NCBI GenBank assembly: GCA_023213315.1
Contig: JAKCPI010009397.1
Span: 94,580-158,579 of the forward strand
Direction: 5' to 3'
DNA from: Euborellia annulipes
Taxonomy: Eukaryota > Arthropoda > Insecta > Dermaptera > Anisolabididae
DNA length: 64,000 nt
Position 1 is the stretch's first letter, and the number at the start of each line of letters is the position of its first letter. Shown piece after piece: positions 1-11,200 of this stretch. The notes under the pieces were generated by a model that ran no database searches, had not been told where the DNA came from, and was given only the letters and a program-made list of their open reading frames with translations. The position numbers and the translations under genes were made by a program.

Positions 1-740
1 AGTGAAATGAAAATTAGATAAAAGAAGAGGGTGGACAGTTGGAGAGACAACTAACTAATGTGAATGAAAGATAGAAAAAAAGAATTTGGATGAAGAAGAG
101 GAGGAACTCTTGAGTTTTTGCCTTTCTGATTTGCAGTGATAAATCACGAGCATGTCCAGTTAGCATCCTCTGTCACCGGGGGGGCCTTAATGTCTGGGGG
201 GAGCAACCAATTCGGAACACAACGATTGATCATCACTAAATAATATGATCGAAATAATATTTTATTTTATTTGGAGTTAATATAAAAAATATAAAATCCT
301 TTTTGAAAGAGGTAGTACGCTTTTATTTAAAAAAGATTTGTCGATCGCGTTCTTTAGTCATCGGGCTGTCCTACCATGCACATCACAATCAATCAAAGGC
401 AGAGTAAAGCCTTGGATTATTTGAGTTTAAATATAAACAAATCTTCAATAAACAATTCTCACTATTTTATTAAAATTAGTTGCTAAAAAATTCGGGTGCG
501 TAGAATAGGAATATTTTTTCAAAAAGGTTTGTGCCTATTCTCTATTGTGACAGAGAATAAAGTAGATAAAATATTAAACGTAGGGGATTTTGGGGATAAA
601 AAAATTAATTATCATTAAAGCCTGATCATCGCATAGAGGCAAATGTCTAGGGTCCAGTTTTTTTGAAGAGTCCGTCAAACTGCCTACACTAGGGTGACAA
701 AAGTAAATAGACATCTTAACAATCATAGTTTATACTGTTA
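1..740. other. AT-rich sequence, no gene recognised
   Basis: No coding exon, RNA gene or repeat was recognised on either strand. It lies where remaining USP48 3' exons could be expected, but none was found, so it is probably intron. Confidence 0.4.
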
Positions 741-742
741 TA

Positions 743-969
743 TCGCCTGCTGAGAATGCTGTGTGGCGAAAGTCCAAAATAGAACAATACGAGAATCCTA
801 CACATTTAAATAGCCGGGCAACAAATGAATAGGCCAGAATCATTAGCAAAGAATGGAAATATATTTTTGCCACTTGGGCACTCAAAAGAGAACGTTTTAA
901 CAACGTTGCGTAGGCTGAACTCAAAAATTGAATTTTCCGACTTTCGGCACTATGATTCTCAGCAGGCGA
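743..969. mobile_element. TIR element, TCGCCTGCTG family, copy 1
   Basis: Non-coding element bounded by inverted repeats that start TCGCCTGCTGAGAA and continue through GTGGCGAAAGTCC. Both ends are next to TA, which fits a Tc1/mariner-type target. The interior shares tracts such as CAAATGAATAGGCCAGAATC with copies at 5045-5300, 37829-38076 and 58793-59015. Confidence 0.75.
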
Positions 970-1033
970 ATATAGACAAAGATGGGGATGAAATTATGGG
1001 AGGGACGGCAATAAGAAGAAAATGACTAAGACC

Positions 1034-1376
1034 CAGGGCCGGATTTAAGAGTAGCCTACCGTTCATTTTCTGCCCCTCTCTAAAGTTCATATTTGCCTAA
1101 TACATTTGTTTTAAACAAAATCGTAGATATGCACTGAGGATGGCCCCTGTATAGGAGCCGAAATATTTGCAAATAAATGAAGTGGTGAGAGAGAAAACGA
1201 GGGCTGGTTTTTATTCTCCTTATCGTCCTCAAATATGTATTCTTAAATTCGTAATGGAAATATTAACGTCTGAAATAATTCATTATAACTTTTGAACAAA
1301 TTGCCAAACTGCCGCCCCTGAATTTGTCGCCGCTCTAGGCTGCAGCCTTCTTAGCCTATTTAGAAATACAGCCCTG
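1034..1376. mobile_element. hAT-type non-autonomous element with 8-bp target duplication
   Basis: Starts CAGGGCCGGATTT and ends ACAGCCCTG. It is flanked by exact 8-bp copies of CTAAGACC (1026-1033 and 1377-1384), the length expected for hAT transposition. It has no coding capacity. A hammerhead-like CTGAGGA...GCCGAAATATTTGC segment lies at 1134-1172. Confidence 0.8.
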
Positions 1377-1865
1377 CTAAGACCCTGATTAACATATTTT
1401 TTTAATTCGTCATAAAAAATATATCTTTTAAGGAAATTTACTAAAGGATTTGTTTAATTTATTAAAAAAAAAACCGCATCAAAGAATTGCTTAAAATGCC
1501 AAATTTATTTGAGATACAAATTTAGAGACCTACTTGCCCTTCTATCTCTGAAGTTACTCATCGTATAAGGTTGAAATTTTATAAATTTATAGTCTTAAAT
1601 ATACTTAAAAAGATTTTAATATTTTTAGTAAATTGGCCAGCAGAGTCGGTAAAAAAAGTCCAGCCTCCTATTGAAACAAATCTTGAAAATTAATTGAGAC
1701 ATCGGGTCTCAAGCCTTCCCGGTTTAATATTTATCTATGGAGAGGAGGGGGATTTATAGATGCTGAACCCTGCGCATTATCCGAATGACATCAGATCGGC
1801 ACGCTCGTTGGGAGTTTTTGAGAAAAAGTAACACGAGTACTTAACAAAGAGACAGGAGCGGATCC

Positions 1866-2120
1866 TGAATGGATGATACGAGAGAGGTAGAAGTACTTTT
1901 TTTACTTTCTCTTACCTCTATATATGTTAATATATAGAGAGAGAAAGTATTGGATTCATGTCAAAAATTCGATGACGAGATTTTGATGGATATACACGTT
2001 TTGAGGTCCACTGAATCAAAAAAAGTGGTTTTCTCAACATGGTCTGTCTGTGTGTTAGGGAACAAAATATCTAGGGCACATCGAGTACAAATTGATGGAT
2101 CCGTGGTTCAACTCCCGGCG
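1866..2120. repeat. Partial copy of the 38-39.5 kb palindromic repeat
   Basis: Contains GAGAGAAAGTATTGGATTCA followed by GTCAAAAATTCGATG and a CATGGTCTGTCTGTGTG tract. These match the right arm of the palindrome at 38830-39010. Short inverted TACTTTCTCTTACCT sequence precedes it. Confidence 0.7.
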
Positions 2121-2304
2121 GCACACCCTTACTTCTTTTCGGGTATATGAATTAATAAATATTTAATTATAAAAATTTCGTTTCCCGGATTACATACGCG
2201 ATGTATATAATAATTTAAAAAAAACCGCATAAAAAATAGTTTAAAATGCAATGTGGCCTCCTGATGCCCCTTAAAGATAAACGAAGAGACGCTTTGTTGC
2301 TTAC

Positions 2305-5300
2305 CTTATATATTTTCGCCAAACGTCTAAAAATTGGGAATCGACAATGAAAAGATCATCATTTTCGCTCTCTTCATTTTTAATCTCGGGCGTCTGAGAT
2401 GGATCATCTTCCTTTGAAGGTTCTTCTTTCTTCTCTTCTTTTTCTTCTTTTTTTATTTCTTCAACATTATCTTCGTCTTCTTTTTTTATTTCTTTCGACA
2501 CTTCATCATTCTCATCTTCTTTTTTCTTTTCATCGTTTTGTGATGTCACACTTTTCACTATTGGTCTATTTCGATCAAAAAATAAATCAGCAAGTAATTG
2601 TTTTTGTTCATTTGCTAGCACTTTATTTTGCAATTGAGCTTCTTTTGATTGAACTTCATTTTGTAAACACTCGGAACAACCTTCAGTACTCGATTTAAAT
2701 TCATTACATTTAGGAAAATATTTTTTTAAAATATTCCATACATCTTCGGACACAAGCCTCCGTTTATTTTCTTCCACGCATAAGTTACCTAGAAAATTCA
2801 AGATTTATAAATAAATAAACAGAATATTAATTTATTAATAGACAAATTTAAGTGCATGTTGGAGGAGCCTGATTGTTGAAAAGAAAAGAATCGAATTTTT
2901 TTTTAACTTCAAAACAAATTAGCGAAAGTCCAAAAAAAAGTCATAATCTGTTTCTGAAATATTGTAAGAATGAAATAGCAATTTCTTTAGATATTTATAA
3001 TTGGAAAAGAGGAGTCTGAATCCTCTTTCCAAATATATACTGATTTTACAGTCACTTTATTTTCACTACTAAACATGTATTATATAATTAATGTAGAAAA
3101 ATGTATGTAGAATTCATTAACAGGAATGCAGCCAGAAAGGGGCCTCTATTATTAAATCAAACTCCTTTGTTGCAAGACGTTTCGGCCAATTTTATTTTTT
3201 CTCATTCACACTCACACACACATTCACACAGTCTTTTCAGGAACTCAGGCCATATAAGACTTTTACTTTCTGTTGTTATTGATTATTATACATATTGGGG
3301 TCCAGGCATTCTTATTTAAGCCCTTTGGTATTCAAATGGCTTAAATAAAATCATCGGACTCTCTGGGGTCCGAACCCGCGACTTTTGGTATACGAGGTTA
3401 GCACGCTACCAACTATCCCAAGCCCGGGGGCAGAAAATAGAGTTGTTAACCGTCTGTTTATAAGCCAGTCTTATACAAGAGAGAATTTCAAAATTCGCTT
3501 CTCAATCAGTCTCATCATAAATATTTGCATTGTTATTTTATATATAACTGGTAGGTTCTTGTATAAGACTGGCTTGTGAAGAGACGATTTGCTAAAAATC
3601 TCTTATGCAAATGAAGATGGCACAATAAAGTTGGCCGACAAGTCTTGCCTCAAAGGTGTTTGATTTAATAATAGAGGTTTCTTTCCTGGCTGCATTCCTC
3701 TTCATTCCTGTTATTGAATTTCTTATACAGGGTTATCACAAATGATTGAAGCGATTTCACAGCTCTACAATAACTTTATTATTTGACATATTGTCACATG
3801 GCTTTGCACACACATAGAAAAACTCAAAAAGTTTTTTTTTTTTTGCATTTATAAATGTTCGATATGTGTCCCCCTATCTGCAGAAATCAAGGCGATAATC
3901 AAATTCGTCCCACACCAAGGGCGGATACAAGTGGGGGAGGGGGGTAAAGGGGATAATTACCCCCCCCCCCCCCCGAGATTTGAAAAAATACCTTTTTTTC
4001 GCAAAAAAAATATATTTTTAACGTAAAATTTAAAAAATCAATACTTTAAAATTAGATTTGTATTTATATTCTCACGAAACTACAAGGTTCCGCAAAAGAG
4101 TGAAATTTTCCGCGAACGGCACATGGGAAAATTTTTTGGTTCCGCGGGTGAGAAAAATTTCTGCTCTCTTAAAAAAAAAGTAAAATATTTTTACGGGCGG
4201 GAAAAATTTTTTAGCAATTTTTGGTTCCGCGAACGGCACATGAAAATATTTTTGGTTCCGCGGGTGAAAAAAATTTTGGCTCTCTATAAAAAAAGGTAAA
4301 ATATTTTTACGGGCGGGAAAAATTTTAGGTTCAGCGAATGGCACATGAAAAAAAATTTTGGTTCCGCAAAATCGAAATTTTGGTTCCGCGAAAAACGACA
4401 TTTTTCGTAGAAAAATTTTTGAGAACAGCCCCCCCCCCCCCCCCGAAAAAAATGTCTATATACGCCCCTGGTGCTGTGCGACGAGTCACACCAGATTACC
4501 CCCCTCCCCCCAGAAACACCTCTGGATCCGCCCTTGTCCCACACTCGGCGCATCATGTCCCTATCGATGTGTTCAAAAGCATTATTGATGCGAGCTCGCA
4601 GTTCTGACACGTTTCTTGGTAGAGGAGGTGTAAATACACGATGGTGCTCCACCCCGAAAACGTGCCAGAACTGCGAGCTCGCATCAACAAGTGCCTTTGA
4701 TCACAATGATAGGGACATGCTGCGCTGAGTGTGGTACGAACTTGATTATCGCCTTGATGTCTGCAAAATCACTAGAGGTCACATATCGAACATTTGTAAA
4801 TGCAAAAAAACTTTTTGAGTTTTTCTATGTGTGTGGAAAAATGTCAAATATGCTTAAAATGCCATTTCATTTTGTTTAAGGATTTGATCAAATATCTTGA
4901 TTTGTTAAGAAAAATGACAGTTCCAATTATTCCTACCTATACCAATTAACATTTTGCGTGAATGTACAAATCCATTTTTTTTATCACATGCCTGCGACAT
5001 TGATACATTACAATGTAAATTATATTTTATTTGCAACTATCATTTCGCCTGCTGAGAATCATAGTGGCGAAAGTCCGAAAATTATATTTTTGGGTTAAGC
5101 CTACGAAACATTGTTAAAATGTCTTCTCTTGTGAGTGCCAAAGTGGCGAAAATATATTTACATTCTTTGCTATTAATTCTGGCCTATTCAGTTGTTGTCC
5201 GACTAGTTAAATGTAGACCTAGGTGTGTAGAAAACTTTCAAACGCCTTTTCTCCATTTGTTGAATTTCGGACTTTCTCCAATATGATTCTCAGCAGGCGA

Positions 5301-8172
5301 TTTATAATGTTTTTTCTAAATTAATAAAATTGCCTCTGTCTCTAAAGCGACGGACTTTTGCACGCTAGTCTGGCTCGGGTCGCCTTCAAACGAGCCAAAT
5401 CCGCAAGTGTGTGGGCTCTCACGGATCGGGGTCGTGCCTCAGATTATGCAAATCATGTCTGATTTTGGCTCAGCTCGGCTCGTGAGAGCCCACAAACTTG
5501 TAGACAATCGTTTGAAGGCGAGCCGAGCCTCGTGCCCGTGTGTGGTGAAAAATCGCCGAGCTCGCGTGCCAAAGTCCGGCGTGTATGGGGCGCTTAGTCG
5601 ATGCTTTAAAACAAATGATAATTACCATGTTCGCATAATATATCGCCATTAAAATCTTCTAAAGGTTCTTCCTCTTCCTCTTCTTCTTCTTCGTTTTCAT
5701 TTTTATTATCTTGTTTAGGTGAATTGCCATTTGTTTCAGGATTGACGTTATTTTCGGTGTCTTGATTTGTTTTTGGTTCCGAGATATCTTCTTCGATATT
5801 ATCATTATCATCTACTAATTCTTCTAAAGCGAGTTGTATTGCCATGCTTCTCCAATTGCGAAGAGAATATTTGCTCACCCAAAATTGAGTTTCCTCACTG
5901 AAATTAAAAAAAGAGAGTAAATACAGTATTACAAAAATATATAGCAGTTGGTTAAACTTTATCTAGAGTATATGTGATGCGGAAAGTGATGCGGGACCTC
6001 TTGACGGCGAAGTAAAATTATGGGTACGGGCACAAGGGCGATAAAAATCAAGGAAGAATTAATTATAGCTCTATATTAAAAATAAATATTTAGAATTGTT
6101 TTATAAAAAAAAAAATCTAAACCATTTTAATATAAAATTATTAAAAATTTTCATTTTCATCGCGCATGATTTTTTATTATCATTTGCAACTCCTTCCTCT
6201 TCAATATATTTAAAAAATAAATAATTCTTACTTGTCGCATTTAAACTTTAAAAGATTAGTTAAAGTTTGAGCGTCTTGTGCGATGCGTTCTTTTAAGGTA
6301 ATTTCTTTACATTTATTTTGTACACAATCTCGGCAAAGAGCTTCTTCGCCACGAAGTCGAGGCCCATCTCCATGATGTTCTTCATATAATTCATCCATCT
6401 AAAAAAAGAATGAAGAATTAATAATATTTTAAGCCTATATACAAAATTCGCTAATGCCGAAACAAAGTGTATATGTATATTTATATGCCGGCACTAGCTT
6501 TAAATTAGCTTAAAAATACTTACTATTGAAGGATTTATAGCTTTGACTAGAGTAGCCTTCGAAGGTTCCAGTTTGTTATGTTTACATAACAATTTTTTAT
6601 TTTCAATCGGTCCTGGATCTTTTCCTGCTAATAATGTGGAAAGCCATTCCGTTGCAACAAATTCAAAGGCATCTCCAGATACAGCGTTTGGTGCCAATTC
6701 ACTCTGTATTCGTTTTAGGCGATTCACATGAGCAGCAGCTTGTTCTAATTCTTGAGACTAAAAAATAAAACATATGATACTTAAATAAGAATAGAAATAA
6801 ACAAAATAATATTTCTTTTATATCATATATTTCGAGAGAGCACGGAGTCAAAAAAAAGGGGCGTATCTAAGGGGGATGGTGAGGGTTCCCATCGCAGGTT
6901 GGGTAGAGTTGGCAAAATCAAGCATCAGTGTGCAAAATAAGGTTTATTTAACTGAAATTAATTAATCTTTTATTACTACTACTATGATTCTCAACAAGTC
7001 ATATGTAAGAGAAAGTAAAAACTGCGAATTTTTATATAAATTCGAACATTTTCATACTCAATGAGGCAGGGTCAATGTTAACCATTTTAGCTAAACTTTG
7101 CCATTTTCATTCTCTTTTTCAATTACACACACAACCAACCTTCCCTCAGATCTGAGACATCCACTAAACAGACTTGGGGGCAAGAGAGGACGTAAACAAC
7201 CCACCTCCACCATTACACCATATCCCCTCTCTCTTGTAAATGCTCCGAAAGAGCCGACACGTCTAGTAAATCTCAGCATCAAACGAGTGTTAACTTGTAA
7301 AAACCTATCTTCGAATACATGCGGTTGCGTAAGCTTTCCAGAACACATATATATATATAGAATACAATTGATGGGAGAATGCTCCCAGGCATTAATCCTT
7401 CGGCGGGCTTTGAGACTAGTATATATATATATTAGAGTGGTCCAAGTTTATTGATGGTCAAAAATATAAATCCGAAATCAAAAAACACTTCCCTCTCATT
7501 TTGTTCCTTTATTAAAGTAAAAATTACCTGTAAAATTTTAGACCGATCGGACAACGTTTACCTGGCCCGCCAGAGGGTCAAAGTTCATCGATTTCCCCTA
7601 AATTTGACTATTAACACCTCTAACTCCTAAACGGTTGGTCCAGCAAAAAAGTTCATCTGTAATTTTTTGAAGTGCATTAAATTTACTAAAAGAAAGTCCT
7701 TTAACATTTTTTAGTAAAACCAACGGTTTTCATGGTATAGGCAAAAAATCGAAAATGGTTAAGAGGCACATAACATTGATTTTCAAATAACACTAATAGG
7801 GGTAATGAAATTTTTTTTCGAGATCCGAAATAATTTCATCAGATTCTTAAGTAAAATGACCTCCTGAATCCAAATATGACCTCCGTTTTCTCCCACCGGG
7901 GGAAGGGGCTAAAATAATTCCTTTTAATCCCTCCATATTTAATTCATGGCCAAAAAATTAACGAAAAGGGGTGGAAATAACATAAGTAGGGGGCTCCCTC
8001 CGAAAACGGTACGGGGTAGGGAAAACGGAGGTCATATTTGGATTCAGGAGGTCATTTTACTTAAGAATCTGATGAAATTATTTCGGATCTCGAAAAAAAA
8101 TTTCATTACCCCTATTAGTGTTATTTGAGGGTAGTGTTTTTTGATTTCCGACTTCACTTTTTTTGGACCACC

Positions 8173-8231
<59 letters not shown>

Positions 8232-11200
8232 CCTGTATATATATATATATTTATTTATTGCTAGATGGTCTTGACGGAAAGAATCATCGGTAATACAAAT
8301 TATAAATATTTTGGCTTGAATAAACAAGACATCTCTGAAACAATGTTGCAGAATCCAATGCCTCATTGTATAAAGAAGTTAATCCAACTCAAATAAGTAG
8401 ATAGAAAATTAAAATTGAATTACTTTATTTTGAAGTTGTTCATTAAATTCAGTAGAATCCGCTTCGACAAGAGCTTGAAGTCTATCATTCAGGGTCCATT
8501 CAAATTTAGGAGGAGAAGGTGCTTGTTCATAAACCAACATATAAGCATTTGTACTGCTATGAACGCCAGATGGGACGCGCTTTGCGTTATTCTTTCTTTT
8601 AGCTAGGTCATTTATATTCGAAGATGATGGAGTTGTTTGTTCAGTTTTAGATGTGTTTTTATTCTCTGTAACTGTAAAAATTGAAGAATTAAACATATGA
8701 TGCTAATTTCTATATATATAACAAAAACCTTTATTACCTTCATTGGCTTCATTGCCTAAATTCAAATTCCGTCCTTGGAGGGTCTCCGCAACTTCATCGT
8801 TAAATTTATACCAGAGATTTGTTTCGTTGTCTCTTATATGTGCTATAAAAAAATAAAATTTTAGTAATTGAAGATATTGTTATAGCTCTAGAATTATACC
8901 AAAGGGAAGAAGGAATATTTCACAAGAAGAATGCCGCAAAATTTTATTTCATTTAATTTCCCGCCATATAGGGTTTGCATAAAAAACATTTTAAGATTAT
9001 TTTCAACTAATTTATATTGTATTTTATCTTATCTTTATCGTTATAATAGTTGGAATGTATTGTATAAAAACATAAAGACAAAATCACAGTTATGTGATTT
9101 GCAGTCAAATCAAATGAAATAAATTTTTCTCGCTTGGGACGGGAAGCGAACCCGGGACCCCGGCGCGAGAAGCTAGTGCTTTCTCTCTTAGCCATGGGTC
9201 AAGGGCTTGATTAAAATTAAAAAATCAATTATTTTTTAGATGCTCTTTAAAATGTATATTCTCATTTTGCCCTTGAAACTTTTTGAAGCATACTTTACTC
9301 TTGTACAACATAGGAAAGATAGGAGAAATTTGGATACTAAATATCATGTAGTCAATCAAGGTGAGGGATGAAAAGGAAAAACTTTTTGATGAAAGATTTA
9401 GTGAAAATTTTCACGTAAGAGAGAAATAAGTAGGAAAGTGACTGATGAGAGAGTTGGTTACAAAGGGACGGAGGCCCTCAGGCTTGGTGTAGGGGTTAGC
9501 GTGCTAGCCTCGTATACCAAGAGTCGCGGGTTCGGACCCCAGGAAGTCCGATGATTTTATTTAAGCCATTTGGATACCTTCTTCTTCTTTCGCTTTGGCT
9601 TTTCCCTATTTTTTTTTCTAGGGGTCGCTCATTTTTATTTTCCCTCTCCACAATGCCCTATCCTGCGCATCCAATCCCTTCTGCCAGCAGTCCTCAGTAA
9701 CACAGTCCATCCATCTTCTTTTGGGCCTACCCCTTGGTCTCTTTCCTTCTACCTTCAAATTTAACATTCTCTTCCCCACATATTCCTCTTCTCTTCTCAT
9801 CACATGACAAAACCATCTCAGCCTACTTTACTGGAACTTTTTGGATACCTCCACCATCCCTGCCATTCCTCGGATCTTCTCATTTCTCACTCTATCCCTT
9901 CTTGTTTTTCCCAATGCCCATCTCACCATTCTCATTTCCGCCACATCCAACTTTCTTTCCTGTCTGTGCTTTCTTTATCGGCAGTTCTCACTGCCATAGA
10001 TCATTGCGGGTCGCACTACCGTTTTAAAAATTTTCCCCTTAGCCTTGGCATTTACCTTTCTATCAAATAGGACTCCAGACACCCTTCTCCAATTCATCCA
10101 ACCAACTTGGATCCTGTGATCAAGCTCTTTATCAAGTCCCCCCTCAGAAGACACAAAAGAGCCAAGATATTTAAAATCCCTGGCTCTCTGCAGCTTTTCC
10201 CCTGTAGCCATTTGGATACCAAAAGGCTTAAATAAGAATGCCTGGACCCCAACCAAATATGTAAATTAATTAATAACGGTTATCGTCAAAGTTTTATATG
10301 GCCTGAGTTACCGAAAAGACTGTGTGAATGTGAGTGTGAGTGTGAGGGTGAATGAGAAAAAAGTGTGAGTGTTTTTTAAAAGAAAAAAAAAGTGACGGAG
10401 AGGCTAGCTTAGTAAAAGAAGAAATGAAGTCCAGGCCACAAAATGACCTCCAAAAGCAGAGAACTAATTATAAGGAATTTGGATGGATCTGGAATAGGAG
10501 ATCGAAAAAATGCAAGTGTTTAGTATTTAATTATAAACCAACTTACCAACATAATGGCCTGAATATGCGCTTTGTCCACAATGGATTAGAACTGCTTTGA
10601 GTAAATATATGCAGGTCTCTGGAGGTTTTTGAACATATTTCGACATATCCAAATTATTTGGAAATTGGATACATGATTGGATTTTCTTTTTACATCCTTT
10701 ATGTCTGAAAAATATTAAAAAAAATGTTTTAAATATATTTCTTATTAGCCAATTCATTTTTAGAAGAAAAAAGTTACATTTTTCCAGGCTATATTATACA
10801 AACATGGCCCAAAAATTGGGGAGACTAACTACTCAGGTTCAAAATCACCTCATAGCAAAAAATTATCCAACTCTATCGGGGAAGCTTCGTTTTGAGGAAG
10901 GAAACGGGAATCCATCTCAGTATTATTTTTTATGAAAGATGGAGATTTGGGACTAATGAATAAAGTTAAGATCGTTATGCAATAAAAAACAGCAAAATAT
11001 GTATGGTAAAATGGGACAACTTTGGACAGAGGTACAACTTTGGACATCAAAAAATCTAGAAAAAGCTGTTGAGGAAGTGAAAAATGGCACTAAAAGTCTG
11101 AGCTTCAAAAAAATATAAACGGTATATTGGCGCAAAAGACCGGTGCAATTATAGATTTCCGTCACGACTTCTTGTGGATGGATAAGCCTGGGACACAGAT

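Noticed and set aside
7091..7454. Overlapping reading frames of 85 and 118 codons in USP48 intron 7
   Set aside because: They are on opposite strands, have no recognisable domain and end in TA repeats. Better explained as repeat-derived sequence with chance frames.
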